Shown: one piece after another, positions 51,269-59,374 of the stretch | Position numbering within the stretch: position 1 is the first letter of the stretch | Layout of the letters: each line of letters starts with the position of its first letter | Assembly: GCF_020171745.1 (NCBI RefSeq) | Contig: NZ_JAIVAH010000020.1 | Span: 1-64,000, forward strand | DNA length: 64,000 nt | Reading direction: 5' to 3' | Source of the DNA: Prescottella equi | Lineage (GTDB): Bacteria; Actinomycetota; Actinomycetes; Mycobacteriales; Mycobacteriaceae | Position numbers and translations under genes: made by a program | The notes under the pieces: generated by a model | What the model saw: the letters and a program-made list of their open reading frames with translations, nothing else | The model's database searches: none | Told to the model about the DNA's origin: nothing

Positions 51269-52411
51269 ATGGCTCGTGACCACGTCAGGATTAACTGGTC
51301 GATCTGGGACGACGACGACTTTCGCGACCTGTCGCCGTATGCACAGCATCTCTACTTCGTTCTACTGACCGCCCCCCGGCTGTCGTTCTGCGGCGTCGGG
51401 AGGTGGGAGCCGGCACGGATCAGGGGCCGCGCATCAAACTGGTCTTCTGACGATCTCGTGGGCGCTGCATCGGAGCTTTCGGAGCGTCTGTACATCGTTG
51501 TCGACGAGGATACCGAGGAGTACCTCGTTCGGTCCTTCATCCGGAACGACGAACTCATGAAGCAGCGCAATATCGCCGTCGCCATGACGAAGGACTTCGC
51601 CGATGTCGGTTCGCGGGCGCTGCGTGGCGTGGTGGTTCATGAGCTTGTACGGCTGCATACCGACTTCCCGGATCTGAAGGGGTGGGGAGCTGAGCCGGTT
51701 CGCCAGTTGCTGATGAGGCGGGCTATCGATCCGATCACTCTCTTGAGTGTCGACTCCTCTCCGAATGGTGCAGGTTCTCATCCCAGTGACCCCTCGGATG
51801 ACCCCTCGGGTAGGGGTGAATCGAACCCTTCGACTAACCCTTCGGGTGACCCGTCGCCTACTCCTTTACTCCCTACTCCTTTACTCCCTACTCCTTTACT
51901 CCGCGCTCCATTGCGCGCGGCGGCCGACGGCAAGGCGATGGAAGGGGCGTCGAATCGTCATGCGGCGCGCGATGCAGACGAAGATGAGGCGACGCGCGCT
52001 GACGAACTCTTCGCTTCGCACGAATCGCCTCTGGCTCCAGCTGAGGATCGTCCTGGTGCGAATGTGCGGCCCGATGCGTGGAAGCTCATCCGCGAAGCGG
52101 TGCCGAATACGTTCCCGCAAGCCACGAAAACCGCGCTCGCACTCCAAGCTGGGCAACTCCTCAAGGCTGGAACCGAACCCGACATCGTCCGCGAAGCCCT
52201 CAAGCTGTGGATGGCCAAACCCAACGCCGGCCCCGGCTTGCTCCCGCACCTCGCAGCAGACGCCCTCAAAGCCCGCACCCGCACCAGCACCCCGAAGCGC
52301 GACGCCGCCACCGAGAAGGCCCTCGGATGGCTCGCACTCGCACCCGACCTCGAACCAGGCGACGACCCACACCAACCCAACCCGCTGCCCGCCCTGAAGG
52401 AACTCCGATGA
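51269..52411 (+). CDS. Replication-initiator-like protein with internal tandem repeats
   Basis: Protein of 380 residues. The N-terminal 150 residues (MARDHVRINWSIWDDDDFRDL, then LYFVLLTAPRLSFCGVG) resemble the winged-helix part of replication proteins in actinobacterial prophages and satellites. A Ser/Pro/Asp-rich linker (about 172-212) is encoded by 12- and 15-base tandem repeats. The C-terminal domain is helical. The layout recalls lambda O, with iterons inside the gene. GGGAGG precedes the ATG. The next gene starts in its stop codon, as with an initiator and its loader. Confidence 0.72.
   Translation: MARDHVRINWSIWDDDDFRDLSPYAQHLYFVLLTAPRLSFCGVGRWEPARIRGRASNWSSDDLVGAASELSERLYIVVDEDTEEYLVRSFIRNDELMKQRNIAVAMTKDFADVGSRALRGVVVHELVRLHTDFPDLKGWGAEPVRQLLMRRAIDPITLLSVDSSPNGAGSHPSDPSDDPSGRGESNPSTNPSGDPSPTPLLPTPLLPTPLLRAPLRAAADGKAMEGASNRHAARDADEDEATRADELFASHESPLAPAEDRPGANVRPDAWKLIREAVPNTFPQATKTALALQAGQLLKAGTEPDIVREALKLWMAKPNAGPGLLPHLAADALKARTRTSTPKRDAATEKALGWLALAPDLEPGDDPHQPNPLPALKELR
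51787..51901 (+). repeat. Iteron-like tandem repeats inside the replication gene
   Basis: Variants of TGACCCCTCGG begin at 51787, 51799, 51823, 51835 and 51847, all in a 12-base register with a decayed copy at 51811. They are followed by three perfect copies of the 15-mer CCTACTCCTTTACTC (51857-51901). All periods keep the reading frame. They could be initiator binding sites and an AT-richer unwinding stretch. Confidence 0.7.
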
Positions 52412-52818
52412 ACCCCAGCCGCTACTACGTGAACGCTGCAGCGCAGGTCCTCACGATGTGCGCAAGCTACGACCCCTGGTTCCCGAAACCGCCCGAGCAC
52501 GACGCCGGACCCTCGTCGGTCGTCTACGCGTGGGCTGGGCAGTTCGAACGCCACAAGCTCACCCGTCAAGACCTCCTCGCCGGCGTCTCACTCGCCTACG
52601 ACGCCAACGGATCCGGCTTCAAGCCGCTGCCCGCGGACATCATCGGGTTCGCTCGCAAAGTCCGCCGCGAACGAGCCAACGCCGAAGGACCCGAAGCGCG
52701 AGCCGCCCGCGAAGCCGCCCTCGACGCCAAACTCGGGGAGCGGCCCGCACTCAACGAAGCACCCCGCGTACCCATGCCCGACCACATCCGCACCCAGCTT
52801 GGGCTGGGGCGCACCTAG
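52408..52818 (+). CDS. Replication-associated protein, possible helicase loader
   Basis: Protein of 136 residues, coupled to the replication gene by an ATGA overlap. It is helical, with KLTRQDLLAGVSLAYDANGSGFKPLPADIIGFARKVR as separate segments and a charged C-terminus. The position and size match the second replication gene of many actinobacterial phages. No ATPase motif is present, so a loader or adaptor role is only inference. Confidence 0.65.
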   Translation: MNPSRYYVNAAAQVLTMCASYDPWFPKPPEHDAGPSSVVYAWAGQFERHKLTRQDLLAGVSLAYDANGSGFKPLPADIIGFARKVRRERANAEGPEARAAREAALDAKLGERPALNEAPRVPMPDHIRTQLGLGRT

Positions 52819-52907
52819 GGCAACGAGTCCAGATCGACAACTAAGCCGCTCACGGTGGCGCCTAGGCCCTAGCAACACACATCCCAATCCAACCAGGAGT
52901 GCACAAC

Positions 52908-53114
52908 ATGACGAACCGCGACTCGCTCGAATCAGTAAGCCTGGACGACCTCCGCAAGATCGACCGCATCACCGCGAAGTACCGCGGCTGCCGCTTCGCC
53001 GACCTCACCAACGCCGAAGCCCTACAAATGGTCTACGAGATCCGCGCCGAAACGGAACTGCTCGAGGCTCACCTCCGCGTAGTGACAAACCCCGACCCCG
53101 AGTGCGGGGCGTGA
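52908..53114 (+). CDS. Small hypothetical protein
   Basis: Acidic helical protein of 68 residues (SLDDLRKIDRITAKYRGCRFADLTN). AGGAG lies eight bases before the ATG. It is 89 bases after the previous gene and two bases before the next. No family recognised. Confidence 0.6.
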   Translation: MTNRDSLESVSLDDLRKIDRITAKYRGCRFADLTNAEALQMVYEIRAETELLEAHLRVVTNPDPECGA

Positions 53115-53116
53115 CC

Positions 53117-53434
53117 ATGACAACTGACGAACCGTTTTGGCAGCGGCCTCAGCCGCCGGCCGCGATACCACTCATCCCGTGGGACGAAATGCCCGAGGAT
53201 CGCGCACATCCCAGCTTCGAGGGACACACGCGATACGGAATTGAACGGCACATACACAACCTGCGTCACGACCAGCTCGACGAGTACCAGGACGTCGCGG
53301 TAACCGCGGTGTTTTCGGCGGGTGGTGGCAGCGTCGAGTTGGGTCCATGGTCAATGGCCCCCGATGAAGCCCGACTGCTCGCGGTGAGCCTTACCCAGCT
53401 CGCCGATCTGGCCGAGCCCCACCGGAAGGCGTGA
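53117..53434 (+). CDS. Hypothetical element protein
   Basis: Protein of 105 residues. A Pro-rich N-terminus (FWQRPQPPAAIPLIPW) is followed by a small domain with MAPDEARLLAVSLTQLADLAE at the C-terminus, a segment typical of small actinophage proteins. A GTG at 53111 that overlaps the previous stop is an alternative start. Function unknown. A terminator follows. Confidence 0.6.
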   Translation: MTTDEPFWQRPQPPAAIPLIPWDEMPEDRAHPSFEGHTRYGIERHIHNLRHDQLDEYQDVAVTAVFSAGGGSVELGPWSMAPDEARLLAVSLTQLADLAEPHRKA

Positions 53435-53491
53435 CCATCGACCCAGCACCACCCGCCGCCCACCAGGGCGATCCGGCGACCGACTGAGACC

Positions 53492-53524
53492 CGGCAGCCC
53501 CGACCACAACGGTTGGGGCTGCCG
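53492..53524 (+). terminator. Terminator of the replication gene operon
   Basis: CGGCAGCCCC (53492-53501) pairs with GGGGCTGCCG (53515-53524), and the stem continues inward by G-U pairs. The 115 bases that follow, up to the second integrase, are AT-richer than their surroundings and may hold an att or promoter sequence. Confidence 0.75.
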
Positions 53525-53638
53525 AGTACGTGTTGGGTGCACTAAACATGTTGCGTAAAAGCAATTTTGGCGATGGAAATGATGATTGTTAGCGTGGAGA
53601 ATGGATTGACCGACTGATGTATCCCGGAGTGCCTCCAC

Positions 53639-54835
53639 GTGTCCACCGAAGAGCTCGCCCGACGCCTCGAAGAGCTCGCCGCCGAAGCCGCAGCCATTGC
53701 GAGACAACTGGGCGTCGCGCCCGGAACACCCGCCCAAGCCGCGCGCGAGGGCGGTCATGACGCTGAAGCACAGACCGTCGAACGCTGGTTCCGGCACTGG
53801 CTCGACGACGTCGCGCCACGCGAAATCCGGCCCAACACCATCAAGAATTATCTGGGGTATCTCAAGCGCTACATCGGTCCAGCGATCGGCGACGTTCCGA
53901 TTGCTGACGTGAAGCCTTCTCATGTGCAGAAGGTTCACGACGCGATCCTGAAGGCGGGGCGCTCGACGGGGCTAGCCCTCAACGTCCACTGGTGCATGTC
54001 CGCCGGCATGAAGGCCGCGATGTACGAGGACCTCATCGCGAGAAACCCGGTCGAGCGAACCAAGCCGCCCCGCGCCATTCGGCAGAGGCGCACCGCGCTG
54101 ACCAACCCGCAGGCGAAGCATCTTCTGCAGTCGTGCATCGACCACGACGATCCGATGATGACGCGATGGGCGGCAGCCCTTCTCCTTGGCGGCCGTCAAG
54201 GGGAGCTGCTCGGGTTGACGTGGGACCGAGTGGACTTCGAACGAGGCGCCCTGGATCTTGAATGGGCGCTCGACGTCCTTCCCGTTCGCCACGACTGCGG
54301 GCGCCGAGACCCCGCCGGAAACTATCCCTGTGGTTGCAGGTGGGCGACACGCTGTCCCGGTGTCATGTTCGACGTGCCGGATTGGTTCACGCACATCCCG
54401 CTCTACCGGAACATGGCGCTCGTGAAGCCGAAAACCAAGAAGAGCCAGCGGATCATCCCGCTCCCGCTGCCGCTCGCTGCCCTCCTGAAGCGGCACAAGG
54501 TGACTTCGCCGCTGAACCGATTCGACCTGGTCTGGGCTACGCCCGAGGGGAACCCCATCCACCATAAGCATGATCTTCGGGCGTGGAAGGCGGCAATCGG
54601 TAGAGCCGGCGACCTGCCCGACGTCGTGTTGCACGAAGCGAGACACTCGACCGCGTCCCTCCTGATGGAGGCTGACGTATCCCAGGAGGTGATTATGGAA
54701 ATCATGGGTCACTCAAGCGTTCTCACCACCCGTGGCTACCAGCACCATCGCTTGGAACACTCGCGGGCCGCACTCGCAAACCTCCACACGATCCTGCCGC
54801 CGGGCCCGCCAGCGATCGAACCCTCGTCGAGTTAG
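53639..54835 (+). CDS. Tyrosine recombinase/integrase 2
   Basis: Integrase of 398 residues, unlike integrase 1. The catalytic residues are Arg186 (GGRQGEL), His332 and Arg335 (HEARH), His358 (MGHSS) and Tyr367. A coiled N-terminus (about 3-24) and a SAM-like domain (47-140) precede them. The catalytic domain carries an insert with Cys220, Cys231, Cys233 and Cys239 that could bind zinc. The GTG start follows GGAG. It indicates a second mobile element or an element with two recombinases. Confidence 0.92.
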   Translation: MSTEELARRLEELAAEAAAIARQLGVAPGTPAQAAREGGHDAEAQTVERWFRHWLDDVAPREIRPNTIKNYLGYLKRYIGPAIGDVPIADVKPSHVQKVHDAILKAGRSTGLALNVHWCMSAGMKAAMYEDLIARNPVERTKPPRAIRQRRTALTNPQAKHLLQSCIDHDDPMMTRWAAALLLGGRQGELLGLTWDRVDFERGALDLEWALDVLPVRHDCGRRDPAGNYPCGCRWATRCPGVMFDVPDWFTHIPLYRNMALVKPKTKKSQRIIPLPLPLAALLKRHKVTSPLNRFDLVWATPEGNPIHHKHDLRAWKAAIGRAGDLPDVVLHEARHSTASLLMEADVSQEVIMEIMGHSSVLTTRGYQHHRLEHSRAALANLHTILPPGPPAIEPSSS

Positions 54836-54867
54836 AGGTTTCGCACCTGACGGACCACGCGGGCGCG

Positions 54868-55188
54868 TCAGGAGTCGATCACCGGCCGCACCAAAGTCTC
54901 TTCCGCGAGATCAATCTCAAGCCGCCAACGTGTCGCCTCGGCAAGCTTGTCGTAGATCGCCAGCGCGATCGGCAGCGTATCCACGCCCCGCGACGCGACC
55001 GGATCGACCGTGAGAACGACGCCGTCCTCACCCGACATGATCCTCAGCGAATCACCCCGATAGACGGCTGCGTAATAGTCGCCGCCCGGCACCCGCTGGA
55101 ACGGCGCGTCGAGAGTGCCACCGACCAAGTCGGCAACGCCGGCCACCGACAGGTCAGCGAAGACGTGAATGAACTCGGTAGCGCTCAT
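54868..55188 (-). CDS. Hypothetical cargo protein
   Basis: Acidic protein of 106 residues (MSATEFIHVFADLSVAGVADL). It looks like a single soluble alpha/beta domain. A purine-rich GGGAGGG lies just before the ATG at 55186-55188. It is convergent with integrase 2. No family recognised. Confidence 0.6.
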   Translation of the reverse strand: MSATEFIHVFADLSVAGVADLVGGTLDAPFQRVPGGDYYAAVYRGDSLRIMSGEDGVVLTVDPVASRGVDTLPIALAIYDKLAEATRWRLEIDLAEETLVRPVIDS

Positions 55189-55267
55189 AGTCCCTCCCGA
55201 ACAACGTGCGCCGACAGTAGCGGTATACACCGACACTCGTTGGCCCCTATCGAGTGTCCCGAGTGCA

Positions 55268-55477
55268 CTACGGCTTCCGCCGCCATCGGTCGCCGTAGTC
55301 GCGGCGCCCCGAGTGCGGTGGCCGATAGATCACAGCGCCGCAGGTGCGACAGTCGTAGGTGCGGTGTCCGCCGTTGTCGGTGCAGCCGCAGGCGAACCAG
55401 CCGACGAGCACCTGCCCAGGCCCCAACGGGTGTCCGCGGGGGCACTGCTTAGGTGCGCGTTCGTAGCTCGGCACCAC
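55268..55477 (-). CDS. Small zinc-ribbon-like protein
   Basis: Protein of 69 residues with Cys/His pairs typical of small actinobacterial zinc-ribbon proteins: CPRGHPLGPG, WFACGC, then YDCRTCGAVIYRPPH. GTG at 55475-55477 is the assumed start; a TTG at 55490-55492 is possible. Function unknown. Confidence 0.6.
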   Translation of the reverse strand: MVPSYERAPKQCPRGHPLGPGQVLVGWFACGCTDNGGHRTYDCRTCGAVIYRPPHSGRRDYGDRWRRKP

Positions 55478-55553
55478 CCAATTTTCGCACAAATGTTCGA
55501 TAGCCGTGGTAGCGTCTCGCCATGCCAGCGGAGGGAAGCCGCCGGCCGCGAGT

Positions 55554-55580
55554 GCCCCGCCGAACCCCCTGCGGCGGGGC
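55554..55580 (-). terminator. Terminator after the small minus-strand gene
   Basis: GCCCCGCCG (55554-55562) pairs with CGGCGGGGC (55572-55580). It lies directly after the stop of the gene ending at 55583. Confidence 0.7.
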
Positions 55581-55582
55581 GC

Positions 55583-55774
55583 TCACCATTCCAGGTCGAT
55601 TCCGTGGTCGAGGCAGTGCTGCTCCCACTCCGCCTCCCATAACGCGAAGCCCCACAGTTCGTCGCCCACACCTGGTTCGACGCCGTGCCGGCGCGTGCGG
55701 TTCCCCTCATTCCATGCAATCAGGTTATGCGGTCGGTTTCGGGCTGATAGATGTTCGGCATGACTGTGAACCAA
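55583..55774 (-). CDS. Small hypothetical protein
   Basis: Up to 63 residues; the C-terminal half (GDELWGFALWEAEWEQHCLDHGIDLEW) looks like real protein, and a strong terminator follows the stop. The start is uncertain because the first ATG would overlap the start of the divergent gene at 55751. No family recognised. Confidence 0.45.
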   Translation of the reverse strand: MVHSHAEHLSARNRPHNLIAWNEGNRTRRHGVEPGVGDELWGFALWEAEWEQHCLDHGIDLEW

Positions 55775-56050
55775 CGCGCCATCATTCGAGGCTTAAACAC
55801 TTGGTTTTTGCTCACGCTCGCACTCGGGATCGTCGTGCAGATCATCGAGATCGCTAACGCACCCGAGGTCTGCTATCCGAGCAGCAGCAGCTACCGCGAA
55901 ATCTGCACTACGGGCGACCCGACTGCGTATGGCATCGGTCTCGCGATCTTCGCGATCATCGGTCTGATCAGCGTCGCCCAGGCCAAGCGGGTTCTCACCC
56001 CTTCGGGCCCGCCCAGACCTGCCAAGGAGTTCATCGCCAAAAAGCGGTAG
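55751..56050 (+). CDS. Small two-helix membrane protein
   Basis: Protein of 99 residues with two transmembrane helices (about 17-36 and 60-78) and a 20-residue external loop with two Cys (VCYPSSSSYREICTTG) that could form a disulfide. An ATG at 55760 is an alternative start. A perfect palindromic terminator follows. Function unknown. Confidence 0.65.
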   Translation: MFGMTVNQRAIIRGLNTWFLLTLALGIVVQIIEIANAPEVCYPSSSSYREICTTGDPTAYGIGLAIFAIIGLISVAQAKRVLTPSGPPRPAKEFIAKKR

Positions 56051-56060
56051 AAACACGAAA

Positions 56061-56092
56061 GGCCTCCGGTTATCCGCGGATAACCGGAGGCC
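56061..56092. terminator. Perfect palindromic terminator
   Basis: A 32-base perfect palindrome lies between convergent genes and is preceded by GAAACACGAAA. Related leader sequences precede the hairpins at 57374 and 58190. Confidence 0.85.
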
Positions 56093-56112
56093 GCGTCATG
56101 CGGGGCGTGAGG

Positions 56113-57180
56113 TCATGGTAGCCATTCGATGAGCACAAAGTTCTGAAACCCGTTTGCGACTCGGGTCGGGCGATCGCGCCCATACCCGTCTACGGTGTAG
56201 AGAGTTCCGTCAGTTGAGAAGAATGCGACTTTGGATCCGTCATGATTGGGGATTGGCTGGGTCACCTGAAGCGAACTAGTGTCAGGCAGCAGGGGGACTG
56301 CCTGTTCGGACCGGCTGCCGCAGGACCCAATCGCTGGGAGGTTCTTCAAGGAATCTCGATAGATCTGTGTGCCGACTATTTGTGCTGGATCATTGTGACT
56401 GGCACCCTCGACTTCAAAGTAGGTGTCAGGCGCAAGGGTCGAGTAAACGGAGTTTCGGCAGCTTGGATAGCGCGCAGTATCCTCCCAACTAAGCGAACCG
56501 CTGAAGTCGCGGTAGAGATTTCCGTTGATGTCGGAGACGGGAACGGTTTCGCGACTGGCTGACAGATTGTCGGGATCTGCACGGTACACCTCCTCTACGG
56601 TGGTAGATACGCCACCAGATATCGACCCCCCTACGCTGGCCCTACTTTCTCTAGTCCAGTAAATCCTGCCATTCGCGTCGAATCCGATTACGGATGCTGA
56701 CTCATCGGTGCCGAACTCGTCAGAGCTAAGCTCGGGAGTGAGGTCGGCGAAATAGCCATCCATGTCGTACCACCCGGGATGCATTACCGAATTGACGGCT
56801 TTGTTTGCGGCAATTTTGGTAAAGTCGGGCGACATCGCAATAGTATGACCAAGGCCATATGAGGAAATGGATTTGGCGGCGCCGTCAAACTCTCCAAGGG
56901 TGCGATAGTTTCCGTTAATTGGATCGATGAGTCCAATTTCGTAAGGCTGGCCTTGCCCTTGATAGTGCCCGACAACAATTCCGGAAAGTTCGGAACGCTT
57001 CGGGAACGCCGCGACGCTTGGAGCGGAAGTGGTCGAAGGTTGTGCAGAGGACGAAGTGGGCAACGTACCTGCGACCGCTGGGACCTCCTCGGCCTCCTCT
57101 GAGGCGCATCCCGCCAACACTAAACAGCAGGTGGCGGACATCGCAAGAGCAACTAACGATCGTCGAGTCGGGGCAAGCAT
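56113..57180 (-). CDS. Lipoprotein with a beta-propeller-like domain
   Basis: Exported lipoprotein of 355 residues. The lipobox VLAGC sets Cys25 as the lipidated residue, and a Ser/Thr-rich linker follows. The main domain has repeated short beta-strand patterns with Asp-Gly turns (GQPYEIGLIDPINGNYRTL, PNHDGSKVAFFSTDGTLYTVDG), resembling TolB-like propellers. The ATG at 57178-57180 is chosen because AGGGAG lies six bases upstream; ATG at 57198 is possible. The region is visibly less GC-rich than the backbone. Confidence 0.7.
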   Translation of the reverse strand: MLAPTRRSLVALAMSATCCLVLAGCASEEAEEVPAVAGTLPTSSSAQPSTTSAPSVAAFPKRSELSGIVVGHYQGQGQPYEIGLIDPINGNYRTLGEFDGAAKSISSYGLGHTIAMSPDFTKIAANKAVNSVMHPGWYDMDGYFADLTPELSSDEFGTDESASVIGFDANGRIYWTRESRASVGGSISGGVSTTVEEVYRADPDNLSASRETVPVSDINGNLYRDFSGSLSWEDTARYPSCRNSVYSTLAPDTYFEVEGASHNDPAQIVGTQIYRDSLKNLPAIGSCGSRSEQAVPLLPDTSSLQVTQPIPNHDGSKVAFFSTDGTLYTVDGYGRDRPTRVANGFQNFVLIEWLP

Positions 57181-57554
57181 CGAGAACTCCCTGTTCATGG
57201 GCGCAGCATCCGCGCCGGAGCTGAAGACAGTAACCGACCGACCGGATTTGATCAGGGGATTGGGCGAATTTTCTCCGGAACTCACTCGACGATGACGCAG
57301 GCAGACGCCGGAGGTGGTCCTGTGGGCCGCTTGGCGTTGGCATCTGCTTTGTGCTCCTGAAACAGTGAAATGCCTCGACCCTTCACGGGTCGAGACCCAC
57401 ACGAAGGGTGCGAGTGATCGCTGGCGGGACTACCGATCTGGTGGCCCGAGGATGCGGTGGAGGAATTCGTCTGTTCGATCGACAGACAGCAGGCCAGGTG
57501 GTCGGTAGTCTCACGCTTTCCGTCTTGGGATGACGTCGATGGGGAGGAAACCGA
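57181..57554. other. Intergenic region between divergent lipoprotein genes
   Basis: No gene is convincing here. It holds a hairpin, CTCGACCC with GGGTCGAG (57374-57381 and 57387-57394), preceded by CTGAAACAGTGAAATGC, as at the other terminators of this region. The promoters of both lipoprotein genes should lie here. Confidence 0.5.
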
Positions 57555-58166
57555 ATGCGCGGACACAAGCGGCTGGCCGTGGCGGCGTTGGCTGCTGGGA
57601 TCGTCGCGGTCACTGTTGCGGGGTGTGGCTCTGGGGATTCGATTTCGGACGGAGTCGGTTCGGTTGCCGATGCTCTCGGCGTCGAGTCGCCTGAGTCTGC
57701 GGAGGCTCGGGCCCTGTGCGCGGATGCTCGTCTCGATTCGAACCTCTCCGTCGAGGAGTTCGTCGAGGCGACTAAGCAGCCTTGGATTGTTGACGGTGTT
57801 CCGCTGTCGGCCACCGACGATCCGCTGGTCCCGTCCCGTGCGGACACCGCTCGCGAGTTTGCAGAATTCATCGAGGCCACGCCAGATGGTGGCCAGGGCA
57901 GGTTCGCTCGCGCAGCTTGTCTGGCGTACCGGGACAAGGGCTACATTCCCCGGAACCACGACGGCACCTACGTAGAGATGCCGCTGTCCGCGGTCCTTGA
58001 CTTAGGCTATGCCGCCTGCAAGATGGGAAAGACGCTCCTTGAGCAACAGGGTGGCCTCACATTGCCAGCGGAGATGGTGCCGCCGTCGGCCACACCCGGT
58101 TCCGGCACTGCGGCGGGGAACATCATTTCTGAGGCGACGTCGAAGCATCTATGCCCGCAGGTCTAA
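57555..58166 (+). CDS. Lipoprotein, DUF732-like context
   Basis: Exported lipoprotein of 203 residues. The lipobox VAGC places lipidated Cys24. The mature part has four more Cys (ALCADA, AACLAY, AACKMG, HLCPQ) that could form two disulfides, and helical segments such as DTAREFAEFIE, a layout seen in small DUF732-type proteins of mycobacteria. GGGGAGGAAACC precedes the ATG. Function unknown. Confidence 0.7.
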   Translation: MRGHKRLAVAALAAGIVAVTVAGCGSGDSISDGVGSVADALGVESPESAEARALCADARLDSNLSVEEFVEATKQPWIVDGVPLSATDDPLVPSRADTAREFAEFIEATPDGGQGRFARAACLAYRDKGYIPRNHDGTYVEMPLSAVLDLGYAACKMGKTLLEQQGGLTLPAEMVPPSATPGSGTAAGNIISEATSKHLCPQV

Positions 58167-58189
58167 TAGTTCGCCCTGAAACACCGAAA

Positions 58190-58217
58190 GGCCCCGACCA
58201 TCCGTGGATGATCGGGG
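58190..58217 (+). terminator. Terminator after the lipoprotein gene
   Basis: A stem of CCCCGA-CATCC-type sequence (about 58193-58204 with 58207-58218, centred on CCGTGG) follows CTGAAACACCGAAAGG. The leader matches those at 56061 and 57374. Confidence 0.65.
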
Positions 58218-58319
58218 TATTCGTACCGCGAAACCTCACTCCTGCAGATTGTTCGGATGCTCCAGGGGGGACTTCCACTCGCCGACTGTCACTGCTACAT
58301 CCAGGGAGACTGGGAACCG

Positions 58320-58766
58320 ATGACCACCTTCTACCGATCCGCTTCTGTCGTTCTCGGCGCAACACTGGCAACTGCCGCCCTCAGTTCGTGTAGCGGCAAC
58401 GCCACGGCCGGCGACCCGACGCCTTCCCCCGAGGACGCGATCGTCGCAGTTGTCGAGCAGATGAATCATGCCTACGCGAAAGGTGACGTAGAGGCCTACT
58501 ACGGGTACTACTGCGCGGCGGAGACCAACAACATCAGGAGAAGCTTCTCGCCGGAAGAATTCAAGGCTCAGGTGAGTGGTGAACGATCCGCCAACAATGG
58601 CAAGGTCACGCAGATGAGCGTCGACGACATCAAGGTTGACGGGGACTCCGCAACAGCGACCGGGGTCATCGAGAACATGGAAGTCTCAGGTGACGTAAAC
58701 GACGCCAGACGAGGGCCCGTCAAATTCGTCCGTGAAGGCGGCGAGTGGAAGTACTGCACCAACTAG
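58320..58766 (+). CDS. Lipoprotein with an NTF2-like domain
   Basis: Exported protein of 148 residues. The signal ends in LSSC with Cys24 as the probable lipid site. The mature domain (EDAIVAVVEQMNHAYAKGDVEAYYGYYCAAE, read in parts, to the final VREGGEWKYC) has the helix-then-sheet pattern of small NTF2/DUF4878-like proteins, with two Cys that could pair. The ATG at 58320 keeps the signal at the N-terminus. Function unknown. Confidence 0.72.
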   Translation: MTTFYRSASVVLGATLATAALSSCSGNATAGDPTPSPEDAIVAVVEQMNHAYAKGDVEAYYGYYCAAETNNIRRSFSPEEFKAQVSGERSANNGKVTQMSVDDIKVDGDSATATGVIENMEVSGDVNDARRGPVKFVREGGEWKYCTN

Positions 58767-58813
58767 CGTGTTTGGTTCCGGGCCGCCCTCACCGCGGCCC
58801 GGAACCTACTCGT

Positions 58814-59365
58814 CTACGACCCGAACGACAGTGAGCCGAGGCTGCCAGTAGCTGCCGGTTCTGAACCCGTCTCGCCAATTGTGAGCGGATACAACTCCAG
58901 GGACGTATAGGTCACAGGAGGAATTGAGTAGGGAGGATCCGCAGCCAAGCCGCAGAGCACCCCGGCGACATACCTTCCTGGCGCAATCGCAGGCATGACA
59001 GCTTCGGCGGTCCGTCCCGGGGTCACCGACACGTACCGGGGCTGTTGGGGAATACCTACGGACATGCTCGAGGAAGGCGAGTCGGGCATGTACGTCCCCC
59101 AGTCCACCGGGTTGGCCTCGAGGTCCAAGTCAGGGCTGCTGAGAAGTCGTTGCGCGCTCGCTTCGGTATGCACCCAAGGCCCGAAGCAGACGGTACGGGT
59201 GCCCGCCGTTTCTGGGACCGAGATCGTTGCGCGGATGGTATTGCCGTCAACCACAATGTCGACATTCGCTGGTATCGCGGCGTGAGCCGCTCCGGGCAGA
59301 ACGAGTGCCGCGACAGCAGTCAGGGCGCCAGTAGCAAGCCCGACACGGAAGGATCGTTTCGCCAT
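58814..59365 (-). CDS. Secreted protein with TGSLGSLSFGS tail, copy A
   Basis: Exported protein of 183 residues with a Sec signal cleaved after AHA (29). The mature part contains VCFGPWVHTEASA, a later LCG, and ends in TGSLGSLSFGS. It is a paralogue of the gene 9 bases upstream (59375-59911): they share CxGPW(V/I)HTEA, GRYVAG(V/I)xC and the full 11-residue tail. Two conserved Cys suggest one disulfide. No family is recognised. The two form one minus-strand operon. Confidence 0.78.
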   Translation of the reverse strand: MAKRSFRVGLATGALTAVAALVLPGAAHAAIPANVDIVVDGNTIRATISVPETAGTRTVCFGPWVHTEASAQRLLSSPDLDLEANPVDWGTYMPDSPSSSMSVGIPQQPRYVSVTPGRTAEAVMPAIAPGRYVAGVLCGLAADPPYSIPPVTYTSLELYPLTIGETGSEPAATGSLGSLSFGS

Positions 59366-59374
59366 GCTGAACTC

